Shown: positions 25,075 to 32,967 of the stretch, one piece after another | Layout of the letters: the number at the start of each line of letters is the position of its first letter | Numbering within the stretch: the stretch's first letter is position 1 | Origin: an uncultured Eubacterium sp. | Lineage (GTDB): Bacteria > Bacillota > Clostridia > Lachnospirales > Lachnospiraceae | Length of the DNA: 34,237 nt | Assembly: GCA_910580075.1 (NCBI GenBank) | Contig: CAJTVR010000016.1 | Span: 1,236 to 35,472, forward strand | Direction: 5' to 3' | Made by a program: the position numbers and the translations under genes | Notes under the pieces: generated by a model | Seen by the model: the letters and a program-made list of their open reading frames with translations, nothing else | Databases searched by the model: none | What the model was told of the DNA's origin: nothing

Positions 25075-26013
25075 TTATTTCCCAAATATATTCGAGAAAT
25101 CTATTGTATAATCTGGTTTTTCTGGTACTTTTACCGGGCTTGTCTGATACTGGAATCCTCCGGCCTGCTCCATCCGGCAGATATCAGCCTCGTCCGGCAG
25201 ACTGTCAAAGGACTGTGCTGCATCACCCGTTCGCATTTCGTTTATTTCTGCAAACACCCGGCCTGACGCTATAGAAGCTGCCGCATAACTGCTGTTTTCT
25301 TCCAGATAATTATATCCATTTTTAATAACAACAGACAAACAGCGGTCTGCACATAATGTCTGTTTTTCCTCTTCTTCCATGCACGGCTTCGCACCCGCCT
25401 CTTTCTCAGGCATCTGGAAAGATTTTGACGGATACAGACATCTTAAATTCAGTTCTACTTTTGTCGTAAACGGACATTTCTGATAGATTTCAAAGTTTCT
25501 TATGATTTCCTCTGCAATCTGATCTGGCGAGGCACAGCTGCTCTCAATAATAAGGTCATAATTGCCGGCATCATAATAGTCAATTCCGTATAATCTGCGA
25601 AACCGTTCCTGCTCGAGTTTTGCCCGTGATTCTAACCCTATGCCTGCTTCCTGTACATTCTGGTACTCTTCTGCACTGCGGCTGTCACCATCAAACACAC
25701 GCCTTGCTGCTTCCTGCGTATCCACCAGAAGGAATACCTTAAAACTGTTTTCCACAAAATTCCATGCCAGCCGGGAATCAAATACCGTATGATCCATTTC
25801 TCTGCCAAGCTGCGTACTCCGGCTGTCGAGCAGATCATCAATACTACGGTCTTTTTTCGCAGCTTCGTTTAACTCGATGACTGTCATTCCTTTTTCTGAT
25901 GCAATCTGGCGGAAAATATCCCCCGCAGAGATAACCGTAAACCCAGACTTTTCCAGTTCTCTGCAGACACTGGTCTTTCCGCTTCCTAAATTGCCTGTAA
26001 TCGTGATATTCAT
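25075..26013 (-). CDS. Cytidylate-kinase-like P-loop protein with C-terminal extension
   Basis: 312 residues from ATG at 26013, preceded by AGGAGG. Residues 1-175 are a Cytidylate_kin2-like NMP kinase: P-loop ITGNLGSGKTSVCREL (residues 4-19), AGDIFRQIASEKGM, and REMDHTVFDSRLAW. This would transfer phosphate to a nucleoside monophosphate or similar. The remaining 135 residues are not part of the kinase fold and end in an acidic/aromatic tail (DYTIDFSNIFGK); I do not recognise them. The gene stands alone, and a dedicated cmk could be elsewhere, so a CMP-kinase role is not certain. Confidence 0.75.
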   Translation of the reverse strand: MNITITGNLGSGKTSVCRELEKSGFTVISAGDIFRQIASEKGMTVIELNEAAKKDRSIDDLLDSRSTQLGREMDHTVFDSRLAWNFVENSFKVFLLVDTQEAARRVFDGDSRSAEEYQNVQEAGIGLESRAKLEQERFRRLYGIDYYDAGNYDLIIESSCASPDQIAEEIIRNFEIYQKCPFTTKVELNLRCLYPSKSFQMPEKEAGAKPCMEEEEKQTLCADRCLSVVIKNGYNYLEENSSYAAASIASGRVFAEINEMRTGDAAQSFDSLPDEADICRMEQAGGFQYQTSPVKVPEKPDYTIDFSNIFGK

Positions 26014-26203
26014 AACCTGTTGTCCTCCTGTCACAGCTTTCAGCCATCAGGACAGAATCATTCCTGCACCACTGTCCTGCTTTGCACCTTAAACACATTT
26101 ACTATTCCTATTGTATGACCCAGAATGGAATCCGTCAATATATTTTGTACTCTTATTATAGTAAATCCCATTTACTCCGGCATAACAGGACAGGCGGGGT
26201 ACT

Positions 26204-26224
26204 CCCGGCACTCGAAATGCCGGG
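26204..26224. terminator. GC-rich hairpin after the ABC operon
   Basis: CCCGGCA (26204-26210) and TGCCGGG (26218-26224) form a perfect 7-bp stem with a 7-nt loop just past the permease stop. No U-tract follows on the minus strand, so it may protect mRNA ends rather than terminate alone. The rest of 26035-26232 shows nothing. Confidence 0.5.
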
Positions 26225-26232
26225 CAGCCGTA

Positions 26233-27027
26233 TTATTCCAGATTCAGATGTTTCAGCAGAATCTTCCTGCAGACTATATAATACACCACGGTCCAAAACA
26301 GCAGCATAATGATCACACCGGCGGCAAACCATGTAAATTTCATTTTTTCAGGCATGTTTATATATGCGAGGCAGAATACCGCCACAGCAATACCTGCCGA
26401 GATTACTTCGCTTATATAATAAATCCCTATTCCGGCTGCAATCCCCCACACGCCTTTCGAGTGCGGAAACAGCTGCCCGACTGAGCTTCCTGCAAAAAAC
26501 ATCAGCAGGGAGGATGTGCACCCGGCTATTGCCATCAGCAGAATGAGCAGCGCTACTGCTGCACTGGATACTCCCAGTTCTTTCCCGGCCTCAGAAAGTA
26601 CCTGCATAACGACATTTACCAGCTCACCTGCTGAAAGCCCCTCATTTAAGGCTCCCAGTGCTGCAAAAGACAGCACACAAAATACTACCGTCAGAAACAG
26701 AAATCCACAGGACACTAATATCTTTACATGAAGTATTTCCGTTGTTTTCAGCGGAAGCGTATGCGTCAGATATCCCTGCTGTGAATACATTGACTGATAA
26801 AAATGATAACACAGATAAATAAAACTTACGACAGCTGATACAATCACGCTTATTCCATAGATGCCGCATACAATATAATAAATCCCTTCAAAAAAAGGAT
26901 GCTGAGAAAATTTTTGAAGCCAGAACAAAACCAGTGTCAGCATTGTCGTCATAGCAAGTACGCTGTAAATAATTGCCATCATTTTTCCCTGTGTCTTAAT
27001 TTCATGTTTCATATATTTTTTTAACAT
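26233..27027 (-). CDS. ABC transporter permease (six-TM)
   Basis: 264 residues with about six membrane helices (residues 17-37, 50-75, 105-127, 155-180, 190-215, 230-255). The N-terminus (MLKKYMKHEIKTQGK) and the cytoplasmic loop YLTHTLPLKTTEILHVKI are typical of YtrC/ABC-2-type permeases encoded next to GntR regulators. The start overlaps the ATPase gene by 7 nt. Substrate unknown; such operons often respond to envelope stress or peptide antibiotics. Confidence 0.82.
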   Translation of the reverse strand: MLKKYMKHEIKTQGKMMAIIYSVLAMTTMLTLVLFWLQKFSQHPFFEGIYYIVCGIYGISVIVSAVVSFIYLCYHFYQSMYSQQGYLTHTLPLKTTEILHVKILVSCGFLFLTVVFCVLSFAALGALNEGLSAGELVNVVMQVLSEAGKELGVSSAAVALLILLMAIAGCTSSLLMFFAGSSVGQLFPHSKGVWGIAAGIGIYYISEVISAGIAVAVFCLAYINMPEKMKFTWFAAGVIIMLLFWTVVYYIVCRKILLKHLNLE

Positions 27028-27719
27028 TTAAATACCTCCCTGAAATATGCATCTATTGACATACCTTCTTTCATACGGATTTCTTCCACAGAAGCATGCA
27101 GCATAATCTGCCCGTCCCGGATCAATACAGCCTCATCGAGAATGTTTTCAATATCTGCAATCAGATGTGTCGCAATCAGAATCGATGCTTCGCTGTCATA
27201 GTTTGTAATAATTGTATTTAAAATATAATCCCGTACTGCCGGATCAACGCCTGCTATCGGCTCATCCAGAACATACAGTTTTGCCCTGCGGCTCATTACC
27301 AGCACAAGCTGCACCTTTTCTTTTGTACCTTTTGAAAGTGTTTTAAGCCTGTCATTTTTGTGAATATGGAGCTTATCCAGCATATCCAAAGCCCGCTCCT
27401 CCTCAAAATCCTCATAAAAATCCTTAAAAAAATGAATCGTATCTCTCACACTCTGATCCATATTCAGATATGTCTGGTCGGGCAGATAAGAGATCCGTTT
27501 CTTGCTCTGTGCACCGATTTTTGCGCCGCAGAAAAGAATTTCGCCATCTGTCGGTGTCAGCAGCCCGTTAATGATTTTGATCAGCGTCGTCTTTCCGCTT
27601 CCGTTCGGTCCCAGAATCCCGGTAATATGCCCGCTTTCCAGTTTTAAATCTATCTGTTTTAAGACATCCTTCGTTTTATATCGTTTGGCCAGTTTCCTGC
27701 ATTCCAGTAATGTACTCAT
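27021..27719 (-). CDS. ABC transporter ATP-binding protein
   Basis: 232 residues. Walker A GPNGSGKTT near residue 37, a diverged signature (TLSKGTKEKVQLVLVMSR), Walker B KLYVLDEPIAGVD, and H-loop ATHLI are all present. It starts at ATG 27719, overlapping the GntR stop by 4 nt (ATGA), and overlaps the permease start by 7 nt, so the three genes are tightly coupled. It energises the permease encoded downstream. Confidence 0.95.
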   Translation of the reverse strand: MSTLLECRKLAKRYKTKDVLKQIDLKLESGHITGILGPNGSGKTTLIKIINGLLTPTDGEILFCGAKIGAQSKKRISYLPDQTYLNMDQSVRDTIHFFKDFYEDFEEERALDMLDKLHIHKNDRLKTLSKGTKEKVQLVLVMSRRAKLYVLDEPIAGVDPAVRDYILNTIITNYDSEASILIATHLIADIENILDEAVLIRDGQIMLHASVEEIRMKEGMSIDAYFREVFKC

Positions 27720-28084
27720 TCTTCTTCCTCCATAAAACAGCTCATCAGAGACAATATCTGTTCCCTGCCATAACCAAGCTGCTGCATACTTTCTAAAAAC
27801 AGCCTGATTTTATCTTTCGCAATATCTGTTTTTAAAGTTTCAATCATTTCCTTATCCTCCGTAATAAACCGCCCGCTTGTGCGCTTTGAATATACCAGTC
27901 CGGTGCGTTCCAGTTCCGCAAATGCACGCTGCATTGTATTTGGATTTACTGCAGCATCCGCCGCCAGTTCCCGTACTGACGGCAGTTTATCCCCTGGTTT
28001 GTATTTTCCGCAGATAATATCAATGCGGATACGTTCCAGAATCTGGATAAAAATAGGACGGTCTGAATCTAAGTTCCATGGCAT
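27716..28084 (-). CDS. GntR-family regulator, YtrA subfamily
   Basis: 122 residues, the short length typical of YtrA-type GntR proteins. The winged helix occupies residues 10-75 (PIFIQILERIRIDIICGKYKPGDKLPSVRELAADAAVNPNTMQRAFAELERTGL). The C-terminal part is a short helical dimerisation region. It lacks a ligand domain and likely represses its own gntR-ATPase-permease operon. GAGG lies about 9 nt before ATG at 28084, and a consensus promoter with a dyad lies just upstream. Confidence 0.93.
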   Translation of the reverse strand: MPWNLDSDRPIFIQILERIRIDIICGKYKPGDKLPSVRELAADAAVNPNTMQRAFAELERTGLVYSKRTSGRFITEDKEMIETLKTDIAKDKIRLFLESMQQLGYGREQILSLMSCFMEEEE

Positions 28085-28115
28085 GTACTTACCTCGTTTG
28101 TTATTTTTGTACCTC

Positions 28116-28156
28116 TGTACTAATTGAATAATACACTAATACAAATAACATGTCAA
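28116..28156 (-). promoter_or_regulatory. Promoter and YtrA-type operator of the GntR-ABC operon
   Basis: On the minus strand TTGACA (28156-28151), 17-bp spacer, TATTAT (28133-28128). An imperfect 28-bp dyad with TGTACTA (28116-28122) and TAATACA (28137-28143) covers the -10 and part of the spacer, as expected for autorepression. Confidence 0.72.
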
Positions 28157-28410
28157 TACATTTCTGCAAATTTTTATATTTCTGATGTCGGCGGGTAACT
28201 GCCCATAAAAAACAAAAGCAGTAACACGATCCGCCGGGCTCAGAAAGCCGGAATCTGCAGCCGGATTACCGCACTGCCAGAACCGCTCACAGGGGACATT
28301 GACTGCTTCTGCCACGCAGAGCATTAACCTGAAAATCTGCCAGACACACCGGATTTATTGAGGGGCCGGATACAGTTTAATATGGAAGCTGCAAATCTGG
28401 CAAAATAAAA
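28157..28410. other. Intergenic region without a supported gene
   Basis: A 62-codon minus-strand frame (28136-28324) has no ribosome site and runs through the GntR promoter region, so I do not call it. Nothing else recognisable apart from the terminator that follows. Confidence 0.5.
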
Positions 28411-28445
28411 AAGCTGAGAGGGAATTACGATCTCCCTTTCAGCTT
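28411..28445 (-). terminator. Intrinsic terminator of the SH3b-RR-HK operon
   Basis: A 13-bp stem (28411-28423 with 28433-28445, one G-T pair) is followed on the minus strand by TTTTTATTTT. It lies 58 bp after the kinase stop. Confidence 0.9.
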
Positions 28446-28502
28446 ATCTCTTTAAAAAAAGATTGAAAACAGTCATTATGATGCTCAGCAGGCAAAAATA
28501 GA

Positions 28503-30671
28503 TCAATCTCTTTGCGGATTGCCGTCTTTCCCGTTCCGTCTGTATAAAACCGCTTCGTAAATTGGAAAATACAGCGTTATCCGATACTCCTTTTTCCTCA
28601 TGCCTGCCTGTGCAGCTCCTCCCATCTGCTCCATCATCAGGCATATATTTTTCACACCGATTCCTGTACCTTCCGCAAAAGGTCCTGACTGCGCCATGCC
28701 GTTTTGAATTACAATCCCGGCCCTGTCCCGTTCATAAACTATCCAGATCACAACTTCCTGTTCTCTGTCTGCGTATTTTTCAAGGTTAGAAAAAATATTA
28801 TTAAAAATCCTTCCCAGATAGTCTGTATTTACCTGAATAAGAACCGGCTTCCATTCCGGCATCTGCATACTGACACAAAACCCTTCACAGTCCAAAAGGG
28901 CACACAGTTCGGATAAATAATCTCCCAGCACACTGCTTATTTCTTCCGGCTGCTCTAAGGATACACCTTTTTGCGAATCAATCAGAAAATATTCAAACAT
29001 CTGGTCTGACAGATCTTTCATCTGCACAATTTTATCATACGCCTTATCTACGTATTCCCGGACAGAACTGCCCTGCGGCTCCTGTTTTTTGATTACCTCC
29101 ATATATGTCAGAAGTCCCGTCATCGGAGTCCGTAAATCATGAGACATGCCCAGCACAAGTTTTTCCTGTGCCATGCGCAGTTCCTTTTCCATTTGATCTT
29201 TTTCCAAAAGCTGTCTGTGCATTCCAGAAGTAACGACTCCCAGACAGGCAGCAAATCCTGCCAGGGCAGAAAACGCAGACAGCATCCGGTAATATTTTTC
29301 ATCAAATCCCGTAGAAATATATACGTCAGCCCCTCCATCCGAAAATACAACATAATACCAGGGCCTCCATATACTTGCAGGCATTTTGCTTCGTCCAGGA
29401 AGCATTTTCCCAGGATAAGCAGCATTAAATATAAGAAACCCGTCTCTTGCAATAAGCAGTTCCCTGATTCCTTTCTGTTCCTTCCAGGAAAGCAGCGCAT
29501 CTGCATGATCTGCTGTGATATGATTTACTCTGGCATATGTCTTCAGTTCATTTATGATTTCTGCTTCTTTTGTACCATATGTGAAAAAATACTGCTGCAG
29601 CAGATTTCTGCCTCCAAAATTAAGCAGAGCCATCAGATACAGCCCCGCAGCTATCCCGCTTAACAGATGTTCTAATACATTTCCTGTTAAATCATCCGGC
29701 AGAAGTTTTTGTCTGATACGGGCAGCAATCCGGTATCCTGGCAGATGTTCCGGCTGTCTGAAACACGTTTCCCAGTATGCATGTTTGTTTTGTTCCCGTT
29801 TCTCCTTCTCCTGTGTTTTTATGTGCCGGAATGCAGCCAGAATGATAACTCCGAATCCGGCAACAGCCGGCAGCGCTGTATTCAGGCTGAATGTCTCTGG
29901 CAGCCCGGCAAGTATCCAGCTGTCGTTTTCAAGCGTATAAGCAAACACCGACGGAAAGGTCTGTTCCGTATCAATGTGCAGAATATGCGCATCGCCGCCA
30001 AATGCAAGATATACTGTATCCAGCATAACAGAAGGCCAGACCGATCCCGTTGCAAACGTTACGAGCAAAAGTGCCATGCCTTTTAAAAACAATGCGCAAA
30101 GCTGCAAGAAAAACCTGCCGGCATTCCAAAAGGAACCTGCCTCAGCCGCAAGCGTTACCGCTGCATACAAAAGGCTGGAAATAACAGCCGTGCCTTTTCT
30201 GCCAAAACTTTTAAGAAAAACTGACGGTGTCAGCGCACGAAACAGCATGCCGTCCATAACTGCTGTCCGCAAACCCTGTATAAAAATATTAGAAAACAGA
30301 AGGTGCAGCTGTTCCCGGACTCCCAGATTCCAGATCTGCAGCTCTCCTTTTGTAAAAATCAGATAAAATCCATTTTCCAGACATATAAAGATCACTGCAC
30401 CTAAAGTCCAGCGCAAATCTATAAAAGGCTTTCCTAGGCCAATTTGCGAAACTGATTTTTTTAAGATATATCTGGAATAGAAAAAAACGGCTGCCCATAC
30501 ATTCATAAGTTCCAGACACAGATACAGCATAAGACCCGGAATTCCGGCCCGGTATAATGAAAACGGCAGCTGCAGAGCTGTTTCGCCAAACGCATGCATC
30601 AGAAAATAAACGGCACATATGGCCGGAATATGCAGCAGCACCTTTCGTTTTTCACAGCATATGCTTTCCAA
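28503..30671 (-). CDS. Sensor histidine kinase with N-terminal CPBP-like membrane domain
   Basis: 722 residues. Residues 1-285 form a polytopic region resembling the CPBP (CAAX-protease/bacteriocin-processing) family: AVMDGMLFRALTPSVF (137-152) aligns with EExxxR, SSLLYAAVTLA with FxxxH, and TGSVWPSVMLD (208-218) with the third His motif. The catalytic Glu-Glu appear as Asp140-Gly141, and the two His positions as Thr173 and Asp218, so protease activity is probably lost. A further membrane-bounded outer domain (about 355-460) precedes the kinase: His511 in LGMSHDLRTPMTG, N-box NNIFSNLEKYAD, and G-box EGTGIGVKNICLMMEQMGG. TTG at 30671 is the apparent start with a weak ribosome site, overlapping the regulator by 20 nt. 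Confidence 0.8.
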   Translation of the reverse strand: MESICCEKRKVLLHIPAICAVYFLMHAFGETALQLPFSLYRAGIPGLMLYLCLELMNVWAAVFFYSRYILKKSVSQIGLGKPFIDLRWTLGAVIFICLENGFYLIFTKGELQIWNLGVREQLHLLFSNIFIQGLRTAVMDGMLFRALTPSVFLKSFGRKGTAVISSLLYAAVTLAAEAGSFWNAGRFFLQLCALFLKGMALLLVTFATGSVWPSVMLDTVYLAFGGDAHILHIDTEQTFPSVFAYTLENDSWILAGLPETFSLNTALPAVAGFGVIILAAFRHIKTQEKEKREQNKHAYWETCFRQPEHLPGYRIAARIRQKLLPDDLTGNVLEHLLSGIAAGLYLMALLNFGGRNLLQQYFFTYGTKEAEIINELKTYARVNHITADHADALLSWKEQKGIRELLIARDGFLIFNAAYPGKMLPGRSKMPASIWRPWYYVVFSDGGADVYISTGFDEKYYRMLSAFSALAGFAACLGVVTSGMHRQLLEKDQMEKELRMAQEKLVLGMSHDLRTPMTGLLTYMEVIKKQEPQGSSVREYVDKAYDKIVQMKDLSDQMFEYFLIDSQKGVSLEQPEEISSVLGDYLSELCALLDCEGFCVSMQMPEWKPVLIQVNTDYLGRIFNNIFSNLEKYADREQEVVIWIVYERDRAGIVIQNGMAQSGPFAEGTGIGVKNICLMMEQMGGAAQAGMRKKEYRITLYFPIYEAVLYRRNGKDGNPQRD

Positions 30672-31368
30672 GACGGTATCCCTTTCCCCATATATTTTCT
30701 ATAATTTCAGGTTTCTGCGGATCTTTTTCAATTTTCTTGCGCAGTCTGCGGACATGAACCATGACTGTGTTACCGCATGTATAGATAAACGGTTCTCCCC
30801 ATATGCTTTCATACAGATTTTTAACTGAAAATATTTTTTGCGGATATTTCATCAGCAGAAGCAGTATCCCATACTCCATTTCTGTAAGATTTACTTCGAT
30901 CCCGCGCAGAACAGCCTGATTATTTTTTGTATGTATACGTACTTCCCCGCGCTCCAGCCACTCTGGAAAATTTCCGGATTCATCCCGTCCGGCTCTGTCA
31001 TATACATTGCGTCTTCTCAGCAATGCCCTGACTCTTGCAAGCAGTTCTGCATAGGAAAACGGCTTAGACAGATAATCATCCCCTCCAACCGTCAGTCCGA
31101 GCAGTTTGTCCGATTCCTGACCTTTTGCCGTCAGAAACAGCACCGGCACTTTTGAACGCTTTCTGATTTCCTCACAGGTCTTAAAGCCAGAAATTCCCGG
31201 CATCATAACATCCAGAATAACAAGCTCTGTGTCGTCAGAAAGTTTCAGCAGCCCCTCAGACCCGTTCACAGCTTCCTGTGTCAAAAATCCATCTCCCTCC
31301 AGCAGAATGCGAACGCCTTCCCGGATAGCAGCATCATCTTCAATAATCAGTATTCTGCCCTGCACCAT
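30652..31368 (-). CDS. OmpR/VanR-family response regulator
   Basis: 238 residues. Receiver domain with IIEDDAAIREG, phospho-acceptor Asp in VILDVMMPG (near residue 52), and LSKPF. The C-terminal winged helix ends NTVMVHVRRLRKKIE and WGKGYRLG. AAGGAG precedes ATG at 31368. It lies 15 nt after the SH3b gene and overlaps the kinase, so all three are one operon. It is a clear paralogue of the regulator at 3296-4009, including the shared LYESxWxEP and GGDDYLxKPFSYxEL segments. It probably binds the CTTA(A)C boxes upstream of the SH3b gene. Confidence 0.93.
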   Translation of the reverse strand: MVQGRILIIEDDAAIREGVRILLEGDGFLTQEAVNGSEGLLKLSDDTELVILDVMMPGISGFKTCEEIRKRSKVPVLFLTAKGQESDKLLGLTVGGDDYLSKPFSYAELLARVRALLRRRNVYDRAGRDESGNFPEWLERGEVRIHTKNNQAVLRGIEVNLTEMEYGILLLLMKYPQKIFSVKNLYESIWGEPFIYTCGNTVMVHVRRLRKKIEKDPQKPEIIENIWGKGYRLGKHML

Positions 31369-31383
31369 AATATTTCTCCTTAT

Positions 31384-31812
31384 TTATGAAGCCGTTTTTG
31401 CCAGGTACCCTGCAGATACATACGCCGTAACCCCCTGAAACCGGATTCTGGCCCAGCGGTTTCCTTTTTCCCCGCGTATCGAATATACCTTAACCCTCAT
31501 TCCGCGCGTCAGCGTCCCAATTACGCTGCAGTCTGTATCAGGCCCGCTTCTGACATTTAATACATCTGAGGTTACATAATACTTCTTTGCCACAGTATGC
31601 TCCGCTGCCATTACGGGAACAGGCCCTGTGCCCCCGGATATCAGGACAGCAGAGGCAGACATAGCTGCTGCCGCTGCTAAGGCTGTGATTTTAACCGCAG
31701 CTTTTGCCCTGCATTTATACTTCACATTCTTATGTTCCCTGCAAACAGCCGGTGTATTCCCTTTCATTTCATTATTTTTAACTTCGTTATTTCTAGTTTC
31801 CTTATTTTCCAT
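31384..31812 (-). CDS. Exported or membrane-anchored SH3b-domain protein
   Basis: 142 residues. A charged N-terminus of about 37 residues precedes a hydrophobic stretch (38-70, ITALAAAAAMSASAVLISGG) with a possible cleavage after VMAA, then one bacterial SH3 domain (about 78-140: YYVTSDVLNVRSGPDTDCSVIGTLTRGMRVKVY, WARIRFQGVTAYVSAGYL). SH3b domains usually bind peptidoglycan. ATG at 31812 is preferred to 31836 because GAGGAGGAG lies between the two. First gene of the operon with the regulator and the CPBP-kinase, so it may be a wall-binding sensor partner or an output of the system. Confidence 0.82.
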   Translation of the reverse strand: MENKETRNNEVKNNEMKGNTPAVCREHKNVKYKCRAKAAVKITALAAAAAMSASAVLISGGTGPVPVMAAEHTVAKKYYVTSDVLNVRSGPDTDCSVIGTLTRGMRVKVYSIRGEKGNRWARIRFQGVTAYVSAGYLAKTAS

Positions 31813-31881
31813 ATGCCCTGTCTCCTCCTCAATCATCTATCACAGTCCTGATAAAAATCAGGCATCTGCTCTTCAGGATTT

Positions 31882-31947
31882 ATCATAAGGCATAAATCTT
31901 ACAAAACAGCTTACGGCTTTCTTAACAATTCTTAACTTTTGGCTTAC
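31882..31947 (-). promoter_or_regulatory. Five phased CTTA(A)C boxes and promoter of the SH3b-RR-HK operon
   Basis: Read on the plus strand, CTTAC/CTTAAC boxes begin at 31898, 31910, 31921, 31931 and 31943, spaced 12, 11, 10 and 12 bp. A TATGAT -10 lies at 31887-31882 on the minus strand, and its -35 position (31910-31905) has no TTGACA-like sequence. This is the same arrangement as at 2917-3004 and suggests activation by the cognate regulator. Confidence 0.6.
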
Positions 31948-31959
31948 AATCATGAGTTT

Positions 31960-32484
31960 TCAAAAGCAGTCCAGCAGCTCTGTAATATACTCTGCATTTT
32001 CTTCCACAGATTTTGTCCCATCAGCCCGAATCACAGTACAGTCTAAAGACTGCACCCAGTCCTCAGAAGTATTTTCTGCCCTGGATTCAGCAAAATCAAA
32101 AAATCTTTTTTCTTTCTCATACAAATCCCCGCCTGGCAGCATTCTGCTGCCAAATTTTTGGAAAGAACGTTCTTTGACCCGCTGCATCCTGATTTCTTTT
32201 GGCACCTCGATCAGTACTGCATACCGGACATAAGGTTCAATCGCCTTATAATCCCCTTTAACAGCTGCAAAAACAAATTTCTCATGTGCCTTTACTTCAC
32301 GAATAAGAAGTTTTTCGGCCTCTTTACGGGTACGGGGAGAAGCATAGATGTATTCTGGATCAGTCTTTGGAAAATATAAGTCTTCATTGTCGATAAAATA
32401 AAACTGCAGCTTCTGTGCAAGTACTTTTCCCAGTGTACTTTTCCCGCTGCCATTTAAGCCGCATACAGCAATTCCTGTTTTCAT
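31960..32484 (-). CDS. Small P-loop kinase (shikimate/adenylate-kinase-like AAA)
   Basis: 174 residues with Walker A GLNGSGKSTLGKVLA near residue 10, IDNEDLYFP after the second strand, RTRKEAEKLLIREV, and a lid-like basic stretch (MQRVKERSFQKFG). The fold is a nucleoside- or metabolite-kinase; the substrate is unknown. The start is uncertain: ATG at 32484 has AAAGGAG 16 nt upstream, whereas ATG at 32499 is too close to it. Its 5' end is part of a tandem duplication with the Rpn gene: the segment 32446-32469, overlapping its Walker A codons, recurs exactly at 32960-32983. Confidence 0.8.
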   Translation of the reverse strand: MKTGIAVCGLNGSGKSTLGKVLAQKLQFYFIDNEDLYFPKTDPEYIYASPRTRKEAEKLLIREVKAHEKFVFAAVKGDYKAIEPYVRYAVLIEVPKEIRMQRVKERSFQKFGSRMLPGGDLYEKEKRFFDFAESRAENTSEDWVQSLDCTVIRADGTKSVEENAEYITELLDCF

Positions 32485-32959
32485 ATGCTTCTCTATCATT
32501 CTCCTTTCAGTAACAATCCTGCAAACTGACGTTTTTTATTTCCAGCAGTCTGCACTCTTCAGACCATATTTACGGACAAAAACAGGGTACGGATCTCCCA
32601 TACCCCGTTAAAATATAGTCTATGCTTTCTGCTGGATTTGTAATATTTCTTCCTCTGCAAGGTCGAGCAGATCTGCTGCCTCCAGAGCTGAGAAGCCTTT
32701 CCGGAGCAGCTTTGACACGCTTTCACGGATTCCCTCTGATCTGCCCTCCAGCATCCCTTCCTTTCTGCCTTCCTGTCTGCACTCGTTTTTCAGTTCTTCC
32801 AGCGCTGTGCACATATTCCGCACCTCCCTTTTTTCTCCCGGCCACACCAGCTGCAGATCCGTGATCATTCCTATCATTCCGGCAAGCTCCTCATCTATTT
32901 CCCGGTCTTTATACCGTTCATAAATCCTGTCGAAATTTTTATGGAATATCTCTCTGGAA
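32446..32959 (-). repeat. Tandem segmental duplication, copy 1
   Basis: About 514 bp holding the kinase gene's 5' end, the intergenic spacer and the 3' end of an Rpn gene. It is homologous throughout to 32960-33493, with the same order and orientation. Confidence 0.9.
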
Positions 32960-32967
32960 GCTGCCAT
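32620..32967 (-). pseudogene. Truncated Rpn-family gene copy (C-terminal 110 residues)
   Basis: Residues from EIFHKNFDRIYERYKDREIDEELAG to the end match the full gene at 33118-34104 almost residue for residue, but the first two thirds, including the nuclease core, are absent. The apparent start (MAAS) is made of the Walker A codons of the duplicated kinase fragment read in another frame. It also has fewer KEGMLEGR-type repeats than the full copy. It is a leftover of the tandem duplication and probably not functional as a nuclease, though a regulatory C-terminal product cannot be excluded. Confidence 0.88.

Noticed and set aside
28136..28324. 62-codon minus-strand frame before the GntR gene
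   Set aside because: It has no ribosome site and overlaps the GntR promoter.
28157..28410. Cobalamin-type or other riboswitch
   Set aside because: I looked for known cores in the GC-rich part and found none; the downstream gene context also gives no support.
29120..29506. 128-codon frame inside the kinase gene
   Set aside because: It is on the same strand in another frame of a well-supported kinase, with no ribosome site or domain.
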